This document shows positions 40,786 to 50,027 of a stretch of DNA of 64,000 bases, piece after piece (within the stretch, counting starts at the first letter, position 1; every line of letters begins with the position of its first letter). The notes under the pieces are model-generated. The model searched no databases. It was not told the DNA's origin and saw only the letters and a list, made by a program, of their open reading frames with translations. This stretch comes from Corynebacterium sp. MSK297 (GTDB taxonomy: Bacteria > Actinomycetota > Actinomycetes > Mycobacteriales > Mycobacteriaceae): NCBI RefSeq assembly GCF_030232885.1, contig NZ_JASPGD010000001.1:62001-126000 (forward strand), written 5' to 3'. Position numbers and translations under genes: made by a program.

Positions 40786-40829
40786 GCGGCGATACCGCCT
40801 CACAAGGATACCCACAAAGGGGGAACCAG

Positions 40830-40902
40830 AGCGGATGACGAGACTCGAACTCGCGACCCTCACCTTGGCAAGGTGATGCGCTACCAGCTGCGCTACATCC
40901 GC
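40830..40902 (-). tRNA. tRNA-Gly (GCC)
   Basis: Second glycine copy, identical over the cloverleaf to the one at 40473 but without an encoded CCA. Confidence 0.95.
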
Positions 40903-40932
40903 GGGCGAGGGCACCGTGAGATGTGCCCTCTG

Positions 40933-41005
40933 TGCGCGATACTGGACTTGAACCAGTGACCCCTACCGTGTCGAGGTAGTGCTCTACCAACTGAGCTAAT
41001 CGCGC
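40933..41005 (-). tRNA. tRNA-Val (GAC)
   Basis: Second valine copy, identical cloverleaf with anticodon GAC; no encoded CCA. Confidence 0.95.
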
Positions 41006-41085
41006 TAGATATGGAGTTTTCACTCGGCGTCCGCAACCCTCGGCTGGGATTCAACGGTGTAAATACCAACCAGCGGCGTACGCTG

Positions 41086-41158
41086 AGCGGATGACGAGAC
41101 TCGAACTCGCGACCCTCACCTTGGCAAGGTGATGCGCTACCAGCTGCGCTACATCCGC
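41086..41158 (-). tRNA. tRNA-Gly (GCC)
   Basis: Third glycine copy and first gene of the minus-strand cluster; anticodon GCC; no encoded CCA. Confidence 0.95.
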
Positions 41159-41279
41159 ACTCAGTGCTTTGTGCACTGCTTAAGAGACTCTAGCGGCATA
41201 CTAACCTAAACACCAAATCTCAAGGTGAAAGCCATATTAGCCGGCACGTCATTACACATGTTTGAGTGAATGCTACTGC

Positions 41280-41285
41280 TATTCT
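41280..41285 (+). promoter_or_regulatory. Leaderless -10 box of the ribD-like gene
   Basis: TATTCT, 7 bases before the ATG at 41293, which supports that start over the GTG at 41266. Confidence 0.5.
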
Positions 41286-41292
41286 GGTCACT

Positions 41293-42000
41293 ATGGATAA
41301 CCGGACCAGCCTTGCGCAACTTCTCGGCCCTGAACAACGAAATTCCGACGGATATTGTGTTCGCGCAATCTTTGCAAGCACGATCACTGGTTCTGCGACT
41401 ATCGATGGCCGCTCGAATGATCTGGGCAACGAGCTCGATACTGAATTATTACTCGCAGCTCGCGAGTGGTCAGACGTGGTCTTGGTCGGTTCAGAAACCG
41501 TGCGAGCAGAAAATTATGGTGGTGTCCAACCGACTACCCAGAAACCCTCGCCAGCACACATTGCTGTCATGACGGCGTCAATGAGTTTTGGCGATAATTC
41601 CCGTTTCCTCCACGACTACCACGTGCCACATCTATTTTTAGTGCCGGAATCTTCGCTCACCGATCCTCATAAAAAGGAACGAGCGGAGAAATTAACCTTA
41701 TTTGGCCAGGTCATCGGAGTTGGTGCGGGTTCGGTGGAAGAGTGTATTAAGACCTTGGTAAGTCGAGGCTTTAAGCGCATTTTGTGTGAGGGTGGCCCGT
41801 CTATTTTCAGCGGGTTGATCACAGCAAATGCCGTCGACCAATTTTACCTCACACTCCATCCAACGTTGACTTCTACGGTGGAAACTCCCATCACTCGCGG
41901 CACTACCGGAACGGTAACAACACAGCAAATGCACTTAGAATCCGTAGAGCACTGTCCGGATAGCACGCTTTTCCTGCGCTATGGCCGTCACCCACGATAG
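41293..42000 (+). CDS. RibD C-terminal-type pyrimidine reductase
   Basis: 235 residues of the RibD C-terminal/dihydrofolate-reductase-like fold: VRAIFASTITGSATIDGRS, ELLLAAREWSDVVLVGSETVRAENYGG and ILCEGGPSIFSGLI. This domain reduces the ribosyl side chain of the riboflavin intermediate with NADPH; no deaminase domain is attached. The M. tuberculosis neighbour of aftC, Rv2671, is the same type and has been described as having dihydrofolate-reductase-like activity, so the real substrate is open. An in-frame GTG lies at 41266. It precedes aftC by 10 bases. Confidence 0.85.
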   Translation: MDNRTSLAQLLGPEQRNSDGYCVRAIFASTITGSATIDGRSNDLGNELDTELLLAAREWSDVVLVGSETVRAENYGGVQPTTQKPSPAHIAVMTASMSFGDNSRFLHDYHVPHLFLVPESSLTDPHKKERAEKLTLFGQVIGVGAGSVEECIKTLVSRGFKRILCEGGPSIFSGLITANAVDQFYLTLHPTLTSTVETPITRGTTGTVTTQQMHLESVEHCPDSTLFLRYGRHPR

Positions 42001-42003
42001 ACT
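41998..42003 (+). promoter_or_regulatory. Leaderless -10 box of aftC
   Basis: TAGACT spans the stop of the ribD-like gene and lies 7 bases before the ATG at 42011. Confidence 0.45.
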
Positions 42004-42010
42004 CAATGCG

Positions 42011-43282
42011 ATGAATACAGTGGGACTCTCTCAGGTCACCGCCCGCCGCGCACAGGCTTTTTTGTGGCCGCTAGCAATTGTGCTGGGAATACAGCTAGTT
42101 ATAGTCGACAGCTTGAACGGAGCCGTAACCGACGATTTCACAACAGTCTATTCGGCGCTTCAACGATTCATTGACGGTCAGAACGTTTATGCGCAGGTCT
42201 ACCACCACACTGACCCACTGTATTTATACAACCCCGGCGCTACTCTGCTTCTAACTCCGCTGGGGTTCATTGAACCCGCAGGACTTGCCCGCGCACTGTT
42301 CATCATCGCTAATGTCACCGCGATCGTCGCATCATTGGCAATTCTCACGCGCATTTTTGGTTATTCGCTGCGAGGCCCGGTTTTCCCGTTGTGCATCGCG
42401 GTGGCCACGATGACCGAAGCAGTCCGCAATACACTCATTTTCTCCAATATCAACGGCATACTCCTACTCGCACTCACAGCGTATCTTTGGTGCCTGACTC
42501 AAAAGCAACCTTGGGCACGCTGGGTGGCCGGAGCAATCATCGGTCTCGCGATCCTGATCAAACCCCAGTTCGCCCCACTGTTATTTTTGCCGCTAGTTAT
42601 GAGATGGTGGTCTACGATCATCATCGGCATCGTGGTACCTGTCGGACTCAATCTCGCTGCCTGGCCTCTCATTCCAGGCACCCAAGAATACCAGTCAGAA
42701 CTGATTCCCCATTTACGCCAAACGCGTGATTTCGCGAACTCCTCTTTGCCCGGTCTCGCCGAATATTTCGCCATGCCCGATTGGCTTTATTACCCACTGT
42801 GGGTGTTTTTTGCCGGGTTAGCAGGCATCGCGGTGCTCGCCGCGCTGCCACTACGAAAAACTGATCACTTACTCTGGATGGTCACCACCGCCGGAGTGCT
42901 CTTCTGCGGTGTTTTCTTCTTGTCCTCATTAGGACAAATGTATTATTCAATGTTGCTTTTCCCAATGATCTTTAGCTGCACGCGGCGGCGAAGTGTATTC
43001 CACATCTGGCCATCGTGGTGTGCGGCAATTCTATTTCTATTCCCCCTCAGTTGGACTATGTCATGGACTCCAGACGGGACCGCGCCCATAGGTACATGGA
43101 TAAATTATTTTTCTGCCACAGCTGGCTGGGGACTGTTGCTCTTGACGACGGCTACTTGTTCGGTGGCGTGGTTGCTGCATGACAGAAAACACAACATCGC
43201 AACGCCCAGGGAGCAACATCCCAAGCCGGACACAGGAAGCGATGACTCGTCGAGACAGCGCCACGAAAAAAGACTCCGGTAG
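42011..43282 (+). CDS. aftC: Arabinofuranosyltransferase AftC (GT87/DUF2029)
   Basis: 423 residues with about ten membrane helices and a periplasmic-loop motif PLYLYNPGATLLLTPLG, then LIKPQFAPLLFLPLVMRWW, both typical of AftC. The enzyme adds alpha-1,3 branches to arabinan from decaprenyl-phosphoryl arabinose on the outer membrane face, building arabinogalactan. The TAGACT box favours the ATG at 42011; an ATG at 41981 would overlap the ribD-like gene by 20 bases. Its order ribD-aftC-msrB matches M. tuberculosis, except that no mycosin gene lies between. Confidence 0.88.
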   Translation: MNTVGLSQVTARRAQAFLWPLAIVLGIQLVIVDSLNGAVTDDFTTVYSALQRFIDGQNVYAQVYHHTDPLYLYNPGATLLLTPLGFIEPAGLARALFIIANVTAIVASLAILTRIFGYSLRGPVFPLCIAVATMTEAVRNTLIFSNINGILLLALTAYLWCLTQKQPWARWVAGAIIGLAILIKPQFAPLLFLPLVMRWWSTIIIGIVVPVGLNLAAWPLIPGTQEYQSELIPHLRQTRDFANSSLPGLAEYFAMPDWLYYPLWVFFAGLAGIAVLAALPLRKTDHLLWMVTTAGVLFCGVFFLSSLGQMYYSMLLFPMIFSCTRRRSVFHIWPSWCAAILFLFPLSWTMSWTPDGTAPIGTWINYFSATAGWGLLLLTTATCSVAWLLHDRKHNIATPREQHPKPDTGSDDSSRQRHEKRLR

Positions 43283-43323
43283 AAATGACTAGACTGCCGC
43301 GATGAACATCTCGTGCTTAAGCG

Positions 43324-43329
43324 TAGAAT
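43324..43329 (+). promoter_or_regulatory. Leaderless -10 box of msrB
   Basis: TAGAAT, 7 bases before the ATG at 43337. Confidence 0.5.
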
Positions 43330-43336
43330 ATCGCCC

Positions 43337-43738
43337 ATGACTGATTTTTCTCTGATTGCTGATGACCAATGGCGCGAGCGCCTCAGCGCAGAAGAGTACC
43401 GAGTGCTTCGTCAAGGCGGAACCGAGGCTCCACACACTGGTGAATACAACAACACCACCACTGAGGGCATCTATTCTTGCCGCGCGTGCGGCGCAGAATT
43501 ATTTCGCTCGAACCAAAAATTTGCTTCGCACTGTGGCTGGCCCTCGTTTTTCTCCCCGTTGGCTGGAGATTCCGTTATTGAACGCGAAGATCGCTCGCAT
43601 GGAATGCTACGTACGGAAGTCCTGTGCGCAAGCTGCCACTCACACCTAGGGCATGTTTTCGCTGGCGAAGGCTACGATACCCCGACGGATCTGCGTTATT
43701 GCATTAATTCGGTAGCCATGAAACTCAATGAGTCCTAG
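43337..43738 (+). CDS. msrB: Peptide methionine-R-sulfoxide reductase
   Basis: 133 residues. Structural zinc cysteines are CRAC (Cys48, Cys51) and CASC (Cys97, Cys100), HCGWPSF holds Cys66, and the catalytic Cys122 is in RYCINS. It repairs methionine-R-sulfoxide in oxidised proteins, probably with thioredoxin or mycothiol/mycoredoxin. The start at 43337 is supported by the family N-terminus and by the TAGAAT box; the frame opens 24 bases earlier. A bidirectional terminator follows. Confidence 0.95.
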   Translation: MTDFSLIADDQWRERLSAEEYRVLRQGGTEAPHTGEYNNTTTEGIYSCRACGAELFRSNQKFASHCGWPSFFSPLAGDSVIEREDRSHGMLRTEVLCASCHSHLGHVFAGEGYDTPTDLRYCINSVAMKLNES

Positions 43739-43832
43739 GTACTTGAAAACACAGGAGCCTAGTCATACTGCGTATATTGTGTGCATGAGCAGCAGCCATC
43801 CATAAATTCAGAAGAGCCTGACGAAAGCAAAC

Positions 43833-43861
43833 AAAACGTGCTAGCAGCGCTAGCACGTTTT
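43833..43861. terminator. Bidirectional terminator between msrB and hemQ
   Basis: Perfect 13-bp stem AAAACGTGCTAGC / GCTAGCACGTTTT with a 3-base loop. A-run and T-run on either side serve both strands. Confidence 0.85.
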
Positions 43862-43910
43862 CACGGACGTTACCGTCCCGTTGGTTTGATTGCTTTACTC
43901 ACAGCTAGAT

Positions 43911-44645
43911 CTACGGCAGGATCTGTACTAACTCGGTGAGGTTTTCCACCATGCGGCCGGTGTAGAATGGAAGCTCTTCTCGTACATGCAAACGGGCTTC
44001 TGTGTAACGCATGGTGTGCATCAAATCCACGATGCGCCCCAGGTCTTCTGCTTCAAACGACAGCATCCATTCGTAGTCACTGACGACGAACGCAGCGATG
44101 GTATTAGCACGCACGTCAGCAAAATCACGCGCTTTCATTCCGTGTTCACGCAGAATACGCGCACGCTTTTCTTCTTCCATGATGTACCAGTCGTACGAAC
44201 GAATGAACGGATAAACACAGCACCATTTTTCAGGCGCCTCGCCCATGATAAAAGCTGGAAGGTGGCGTTTATTAAATTCCGACGGGCGGTGCACGCCATT
44301 TCCTGCCCACACCAACGAGCTTGCCTTACCCAGTGAAGTCTCACGGCGGAATGCAGCGAATGCCGACTGCAATTCCTCGAAGTTTTCCGCGTGCCACCAG
44401 ATCATGAAATCCGCACCCGCCTTCATCCCGGCGAGATCATAGATTCCGCGAACAGTGATTAGGCCTTCGTCGGCAAGCCTGTCAAAGAATTCTTGTGCCT
44501 CAACAGCAATCCGCTCCCGTGAAGCTTTGTCACCAGCCGTAAATCCATCGTTGAGCTTAAACACCGCGTGCTGGCTATAGCGCTGCAGTTTGTTCAACTC
44601 GTCGTAATTCAATTCTTGTGGGGACTCTGAATGGGACGCCGCCAT
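43911..44645 (-). CDS. hemQ: Coproheme decarboxylase HemQ (ChdC)
   Basis: 244 residues of the chlorite-dismutase fold: MKAGADFMIWWHAENFEEL, YDWYIMEEEKRARILREHGMKA (motif joined from two parts) and VVSDYEWMLSFEAEDL. It makes heme b from coproheme III with peroxide, the last step of the Gram-positive coproporphyrin pathway. The conserved HG histidine is the likely proximal ligand region. AGGAGG lies five bases before the ATG. No other hem gene is adjacent in this genome. Confidence 0.94.
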   Translation of the reverse strand: MAASHSESPQELNYDELNKLQRYSQHAVFKLNDGFTAGDKASRERIAVEAQEFFDRLADEGLITVRGIYDLAGMKAGADFMIWWHAENFEELQSAFAAFRRETSLGKASSLVWAGNGVHRPSEFNKRHLPAFIMGEAPEKWCCVYPFIRSYDWYIMEEEKRARILREHGMKARDFADVRANTIAAFVVSDYEWMLSFEAEDLGRIVDLMHTMRYTEARLHVREELPFYTGRMVENLTELVQILP

Positions 44646-44838
44646 GGAAACCTCCTGGGGTGTACAGGTGTAATGTGCAAGTTGTTCGTGACAAGCATTG
44701 GTTGTGCACCAATGTTCGTGTTAGACGCACAGCAAAACTCAAGAATTTGCGTTCGTCGGCGATTAACCACGCAATTGGTGATTCTACCGCCAACCTTACC
44801 CCACGGCGCGCCTTCACCACTACGCCAAAGCTCAACAT

Positions 44839-44844
44839 TAGGTT
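44839..44844 (+). promoter_or_regulatory. Leaderless -10 box of the DUF3000 gene
   Basis: TAGGTT, 7 bases before the GTG at 44852; this decides the start within a long open frame. Confidence 0.5.
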
Positions 44845-44851
44845 GAACGTT

Positions 44852-45475
44852 GTGAATGACACAGATACGTCGACGAACTCGCAGGGCACCACAGCTTCCA
44901 AGCCGGAACGTGGCGTGACGCCACCGGCTTTTAGCGAAGCCGTGGAATCAATGCACCAAGCAAGCCTGCGTCAGGGTATCTCACTCGGAACGATCCGCCC
45001 GCCACAGCGTTTGGCGCCTTTTAGCCATGCCATTGGTCTTGAGGTTGAACACCGCTCCACTGAACACACCCCAACAGCCTCTGAAGGCGATGCTTTCGGC
45101 CGACTCATCCTTTTGCACGACCCAGGCGCGCAGGAATCCTGGGAGGGTGACATGCGCTTAGTCGCATATATCCAGGCGGACATGGAATCCGCCGTCGCTA
45201 CCGATCCCCTGTTACCCGATGTTGCGTGGCAATGGCTCAGCGAAGGCCTCGAAGCACACGCCGCCGGTTATACCAACTTAGGCGGCACCGTGACCTCAAC
45301 GACTTCAGTACGCTTCGGCGAAGTCGGCGGCCCACCTCGCGCATATCAATTAGAAATGCGAGCTTCCTGGACGGCAAACAACAATCAGCTTGCTAGCCAC
45401 GTTCAATCCTTCGCCGAGGTTCTCGCACACGTCGCTGGTTTGCCGCCCGAAGGCGTGAGTGAACTCCGCCGCTAA
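44852..45475 (+). CDS. DUF3000-family protein
   Basis: 207 residues from a GTG. Visible features are PPQRLAPFSHAIGLEVE, RLILLHDPGAQESWEGDMRLVAYIQAD and a C-terminal VQSFAEVLAHVAGLPP. The family is actinobacterial and of unknown function, always beside rnd (Rv2680 in M. tuberculosis), suggesting a link with RNA processing. The upstream 78 codons of the open frame are not protein-like and overlap the hemQ promoter, so I reject them. It overlaps the proposed rnd start. Confidence 0.85.
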   Translation: MNDTDTSTNSQGTTASKPERGVTPPAFSEAVESMHQASLRQGISLGTIRPPQRLAPFSHAIGLEVEHRSTEHTPTASEGDAFGRLILLHDPGAQESWEGDMRLVAYIQADMESAVATDPLLPDVAWQWLSEGLEAHAAGYTNLGGTVTSTTSVRFGEVGGPPRAYQLEMRASWTANNNQLASHVQSFAEVLAHVAGLPPEGVSELRR

Positions 45476-46721
45476 ACTGCGACACCGCAAAACCATGACT
45501 GAATTTCTGCGCCGTCCGGCAGGCGGCATTCCGCCGGTTCTATCGTCTGCGGCCGAATTCCTCGCCGCCGCAGATCGCATTGCAGGCGGCCATGGACCTA
45601 TTGCCATTGATACTGAGCGAGCCTCTGCGTTTCGTTACGACGACCGAGCTTTCCTAGTTCAGATTAAACGCGCTGGTGCTGGCACATTTTTGTTCGCGCC
45701 AGAAGGTCGACGCGCCGAGCTTGGCGCCGCGCTGGCCCCAGTAATCAACAAACTCACCTGGGTCGTGCACGCCGCTGTTTCTGACTTGCCATGCCTTGCT
45801 TGGCTTGGGTTGTATCCCGCGCGTCTCATCGATACTGAGTTGGGTGGTCGACTTGCTGGCCTATCGCGTGTGGGGTTAGGAGCCATGTACGAAGATCTGC
45901 TTGGTGTACGCGTGGCCAAAGAACATAGTGCACAGAATTGGTCGTCCACCCCACTGCCAAAGTCCTGGCTTGCTTATGCAGCATTAGACGTCGAAGAATT
46001 GCTGGAGCTTGCAGACGAAGTTGAGTATCTTCTGCGTTCCCAAGAAAAATGGGAATGGGCATTAGAAGAGTTCGAATACGTGCGCACACAACACCAAGAT
46101 ATCGTGGCACCGGATGCGCGGGAATGGCACGAAGTAAAAGGAATGCGCGGCTTAGAGCGTCCGCGAGAGCTCGCTATTGCCCGGGAAATTTGGACTGTAC
46201 GCGAAGATATTGCCGCCCAGGACGATATTTCACCTGGCAAAATCCTACCGAATAAGGTGCTCCTCGCGATTGCTAGCCGCAGACCCGCAAACCTTGCGCA
46301 ACTCAAGCGGGTTCCCGATGCTAAAAATTCCCGCCTAGCACCAAGCACTTGGTTGGATGCTATTCACCGAGCTGAAAACCTCCCTGTCACCGAACTCCCG
46401 GTTCCTGGAGAAGGAGAATTGGCTCACTGGCGTAATACTCAAGGCATCAATACCAGGCTGTGGAAAAAGCGCAATGCGGATTCATGGAATACCTGGGAAT
46501 TAGTTCGCGAAGATCTACGGGAGCTTTCGGATGAGATCGCCGTCCCACATGAGAATCTCGTGAACGCAACCAGCGCGAAAAAAATTACCTGGGATCTCAC
46601 CGTGACGCATAGCATTCGTACCGAGGATGATTTGGAAGATGCACTGGCGGCAGAAGAGCTACGAGAATGGCAAAAGGATATTATTTGGCCGGTTTTCGCG
46701 GAGCTTTTGCTTGAAGACTAA
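45459..46721 (+). CDS. rnd: RNase D-like 3-prime exonuclease with HRDC domain
   Basis: About 420 residues. DEDD exonuclease motifs: AIDTERASAFRY (Exo I), AAVSDLPCLAWLG (Exo II) and LAYAALDVEELL (Exo III, Tyr and Asp). An HRDC domain (ARPANLAQL-type helix, here RPANLAQLKRV) and a second HRDC-like region follow. It trims tRNA and other RNAs. The GTG at 45459 overlaps the DUF3000 gene by 17 bases with AAGG in front; an ATG at 45495 is an equally fair start. Confidence 0.93.
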   Translation: MNSAAKLRHRKTMTEFLRRPAGGIPPVLSSAAEFLAAADRIAGGHGPIAIDTERASAFRYDDRAFLVQIKRAGAGTFLFAPEGRRAELGAALAPVINKLTWVVHAAVSDLPCLAWLGLYPARLIDTELGGRLAGLSRVGLGAMYEDLLGVRVAKEHSAQNWSSTPLPKSWLAYAALDVEELLELADEVEYLLRSQEKWEWALEEFEYVRTQHQDIVAPDAREWHEVKGMRGLERPRELAIAREIWTVREDIAAQDDISPGKILPNKVLLAIASRRPANLAQLKRVPDAKNSRLAPSTWLDAIHRAENLPVTELPVPGEGELAHWRNTQGINTRLWKKRNADSWNTWELVREDLRELSDEIAVPHENLVNATSAKKITWDLTVTHSIRTEDDLEDALAAEELREWQKDIIWPVFAELLLED

Positions 46722-46800
46722 CGGCTAGAATTTGACGGTAAAACTAAATTCTCGTCAGGATTGAATGCGCCAAAGGCAACTTGGGACAGCGTAAACCGGC

Positions 46801-48690
46801 CTACCCGCGCCGGAGCTCACTAATTGCGCCAGAAATGCCCGCGACATCCAGCCCCACTTCAGCTAACAGCTCATTTCGGGAGGCGTGTAACGGGAATACC
46901 GCAGGAAAGCCCAGGTGACGCACCGGAGTAGTAATGCCAGCTGCGGAAAGTTCCTCGGCTACCAGCGATCCTATGCCACCGCGCACGATGCCATCTTCCA
47001 CAGTCAGCACCGCATCGTGATCAGAAGCCAAACTATACAATGATTCCGCTACTGGAGAAACCCATCCTGGATCAACCACAGTGACGTTTCCATGTGCTTT
47101 CGCTGCGATAACAGCAGTCTCCACCATCGAGCCGACTGCTATAACAAGAACCGATTTATCCAGCCCAGCTTTTTCCGAACCATCTTCAACGTCACTGTAA
47201 TGCATGATATCGACGCCGTCGGACAGCGATGCCCAAACTGGGAGCTCCGTCGGTAAGCTTCCTTTCGGGAAGCGAACAATCGTTGGGCCGTCGTCGACAA
47301 GCAACGCCTCGTGAAACAGTGTTGCCAGCTGCACCCCGTCGCGCGGTGCGGCGATGCGGATGCCTGGAACGACGCTCGCAACAGAAAGATCCCACACACC
47401 ATTGTGGCTGGCCCCATCAGAGCCTGTCACACCAGCACGATCAAGAACCAGAGTCACCGGTTGATCCAACAAGGCAACATCGAATAACAACTGGTCAAAA
47501 GCCCGGTTCAAAAAAGTGGAATACACTGCTACAACCGGGTGGAAACCAGCCAATGCGAGACCGGATGCAGACGCTACCGCATGTTGTTCGGCGATGCCGA
47601 CATCAAAAAAGCGCTCTGGAAAACGCTCGGCAAACGGTGCCAGGCCTGTTGGGCCAGCCATGGCAGCGGTAATCGCGACGATATCGGATCGCTCCTCGGC
47701 TGCCGCAAGTAATTCTTTCGTAAACACCTGGGTCCAACCAGGTTTCGATTTCGATTTCGGCAAGCCGGTCACCGGATCAATCGCCCCGGTGGAATGCATC
47801 TGATCAGCTTCATCATTGACCGCATGCTCATAGCCGTGGCCCTTTTCGGTAACCACATGCACGATGATCGGCCCTTGGTAATTTTTCGCATAACTAAAGG
47901 CCTGGTCAAGCGCATCGAAATCGTGCCCGTCAACAGGACCCACATATTTCATGCCGAGTTCTGGAAACATCTCCGTAGGCAAAACGGTATGCCTGACGCC
48001 TTCTTTGAATGCATGCAGCGCGTCGAAAGCACGGTTTCCCATCCGGCCCATGGACTTCAACGTCTTTTTGCCGTGCTCCATCAGACCGTCGTAAGGCCCG
48101 GAAATACGCAGGTGTGCGAGGTTTTCTGCAAACCCGCCAATGGTTGGCGAATAACTGCGCCCGTTATCGTTGACGACGATAACCACGTTGCGGTCTTTAC
48201 CCGCTGCGATATTGTTGAGCGCTTCCCAGCACATTCCACCGGTCAGTGCACCATCGCCCACCACGGCCACAACATTATGCTTGCCGCGCCCATCCAGCGC
48301 AAAGCCTTTTGATATTCCATCGGCATAAGCCAAAGACGCAGAGGCATGGGAAGATTCGGTCCAGTCATGTTCCGACTCTGCCCGCGAGGTATAACCAGAC
48401 AAACCTTCTTTTTGCCGCAAAGTCGTAAACCGGTCAGCCCGGCCAGTCACAATTTTGTGAACATAGGACTGATGCGAAGTATCGAAGATGAATGGCTCTT
48501 CCGGGGAATCGAAAACTCGGTGCAGTGCAAGCGTCAGTTCCACCACGCCCAGGTTCGGCCCCAAATGACCACCAGTTACTGAGACGTGTTCGATGAGAAA
48601 ATCGCGAATTTCCTCTGCCAAGGTAGGGAGCTGTTCCGGGGACAGAGCCTTGAGGTCGGCGGGAGTGCGTATTCCGCGAAGAAGGCCCAT
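46801..48690 (-). CDS. dxs: 1-Deoxy-D-xylulose-5-phosphate synthase
   Basis: 629 residues. Thiamine-diphosphate enzyme that condenses pyruvate and glyceraldehyde-3-phosphate, first step of the MEP isoprenoid pathway. Motifs: [30 protein letters not shown] (ThDP/Mg site), [11 protein letters not shown] (catalytic Glu) and [18 protein letters not shown]. The ATG at 48690 begins [13 protein letters not shown] with GAGG eight bases upstream; the ATG at 48717 is less likely. It converges on rnd. Confidence 0.97.
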   Translation of the reverse strand: MGLLRGIRTPADLKALSPEQLPTLAEEIRDFLIEHVSVTGGHLGPNLGVVELTLALHRVFDSPEEPFIFDTSHQSYVHKIVTGRADRFTTLRQKEGLSGYTSRAESEHDWTESSHASASLAYADGISKGFALDGRGKHNVVAVVGDGALTGGMCWEALNNIAAGKDRNVVIVVNDNGRSYSPTIGGFAENLAHLRISGPYDGLMEHGKKTLKSMGRMGNRAFDALHAFKEGVRHTVLPTEMFPELGMKYVGPVDGHDFDALDQAFSYAKNYQGPIIVHVVTEKGHGYEHAVNDEADQMHSTGAIDPVTGLPKSKSKPGWTQVFTKELLAAAEERSDIVAITAAMAGPTGLAPFAERFPERFFDVGIAEQHAVASASGLALAGFHPVVAVYSTFLNRAFDQLLFDVALLDQPVTLVLDRAGVTGSDGASHNGVWDLSVASVVPGIRIAAPRDGVQLATLFHEALLVDDGPTIVRFPKGSLPTELPVWASLSDGVDIMHYSDVEDGSEKAGLDKSVLVIAVGSMVETAVIAAKAHGNVTVVDPGWVSPVAESLYSLASDHDAVLTVEDGIVRGGIGSLVAEELSAAGITTPVRHLGFPAVFPLHASRNELLAEVGLDVAGISGAISELRRG

Positions 48691-48783
48691 TGTCTCTACC
48701 TCAACTCCTCGTCTCATCTGTAATCGTCAGTAGCTAACGTTTCTATCCTACTTGGTACCCCTACAGAATCTGGAACTAGTGAA

Positions 48784-50025
48784 TTACTCAGAGCTTATAG
48801 GTTTTTCCAACAGCGCCAAGACTTCGAAATGATGGGTGCCTGGAAACGCGTTTACCAAAGTAATCTTCTCGACGCGATAGCCGTTATCTACCCAGCTTCG
48901 CAGATCGCGTGCACAAGTTGCAGGATCACAACCTATGTGCACAATCCGATGTGGGTTCGCCTGTGCTACTACTTCGATAACGCGTGCGCCAGCACCTTTC
49001 CGTGGCGGATCAAGGACCACCGCATCGGGTGAATCCATTTGCGCTACTGCTTTTTCCACCTGCATCTTGTGCATCTCAACCCTCAAATCTGAGAGTGCAG
49101 GTTGGGTTTGTTCCATCGCGGCGGCGGAAGTATCCACACTATGTATCACGCTTGCCGACGGATCCTGTGGCTGTAATGCGCGCGCAATCGCCGAGATAAA
49201 CAGTCCTACCCCGCCATACAGGTCCCAGCCGGTTCCCCCGTCTGTGTGCTGTGTACCGGACAACCAATCAGTGATCATCCTGGAATACTGTTGTGGTGCC
49301 CCGATGTGTGCTTGCCAAAAAGCGGTGACTGGAAAATGGAAAGTATTTCCGTCGACGGTTTCCGTAACGGTCCCGCTTCCTTCTAATACCTTTTCGATTT
49401 TCTCCGTGCGTTTACCCCTGCCAGATTTGCGGGATTCTACGACGTGTCGTGTGCCTGTTGAATCCATGGCCACGATCACTTCTGCCCCAGGCCGAAAATG
49501 CCGAGCATCGGGACCGACAATATTGTCGGCTAGGCCGTCGACGAGCTGGATACATACATGGTTGGTTACCAATTCATGGCTGTTTTTCTTGCGTAGTCCG
49601 GCCCGACCGTTGTCGTCGACGCCAAACCGAACGCGAGTACGCCAACCGCGTTGGGGAGCAAGATCAACGGTGGCTACTTCCGGCAGTTGGGTGGTATCCA
49701 GTTTCCCAATCCGCTGAAGCTGATCTAGAAGAACCGATCGCTTAAGTTCTGCTTCCTGTGCGTAGTCAAGGGTGGAAAAATCACAGCATCCGGCCCCGGC
49801 AGCTGCTGCAGGGCACCGTGGCGCAGTGCGATAATCGCTAGGCTCGATGATTGACGTAACTTCACCGGCGATGAAAGATTTCTTTTCCTTGGTGATCTGC
49901 ACCTGCACCCGATCACCGGGGTAAGTGGAGCCAACAAAGACCACTCGTCCGTCGTCAGCGGTTCCAATTCCAACACCGCCGTGACCCATCCGCTCGATGG
50001 TCAGTTCAAGATTAGATGCAGCCAC
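48784..50025 (-). CDS. TrmA/RlmD-family RNA 5-methyluridine methyltransferase with TRAM domain
   Basis: 413 residues: N-terminal TRAM domain (MGHGGVGIGTADDGRVVFV), a cysteine group (RCPAAAAGAGCCDF) that may hold an iron-sulfur cluster, then a class I methyltransferase with GWDLYGGVGLFISAIA, VVLDPPRKGAG and the nucleophile in CDPATCARDL. It would methylate uridine C5 in tRNA or rRNA; the exact target is not clear. GTG start two bases after the DUF3710 stop. Confidence 0.9.
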   Translation of the reverse strand: MAASNLELTIERMGHGGVGIGTADDGRVVFVGSTYPGDRVQVQITKEKKSFIAGEVTSIIEPSDYRTAPRCPAAAAGAGCCDFSTLDYAQEAELKRSVLLDQLQRIGKLDTTQLPEVATVDLAPQRGWRTRVRFGVDDNGRAGLRKKNSHELVTNHVCIQLVDGLADNIVGPDARHFRPGAEVIVAMDSTGTRHVVESRKSGRGKRTEKIEKVLEGSGTVTETVDGNTFHFPVTAFWQAHIGAPQQYSRMITDWLSGTQHTDGGTGWDLYGGVGLFISAIARALQPQDPSASVIHSVDTSAAAMEQTQPALSDLRVEMHKMQVEKAVAQMDSPDAVVLDPPRKGAGARVIEVVAQANPHRIVHIGCDPATCARDLRSWVDNGYRVEKITLVNAFPGTHHFEVLALLEKPISSE

Positions 50026-50027
50026 TG

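Noticed and set aside
41199..41210. TACTAACCTAAA as a DtxR box
   Set aside because: Only one half resembles the DtxR consensus; the other arm is missing and the neighbouring tRNA and ribD-like genes are not typical targets.
48935..49717. 260-codon open frame opposite the TrmA-like gene
   Set aside because: Antisense to a gene with clear TRAM and methyltransferase motifs; composition is Ser/Arg/Thr-rich shadow sequence.
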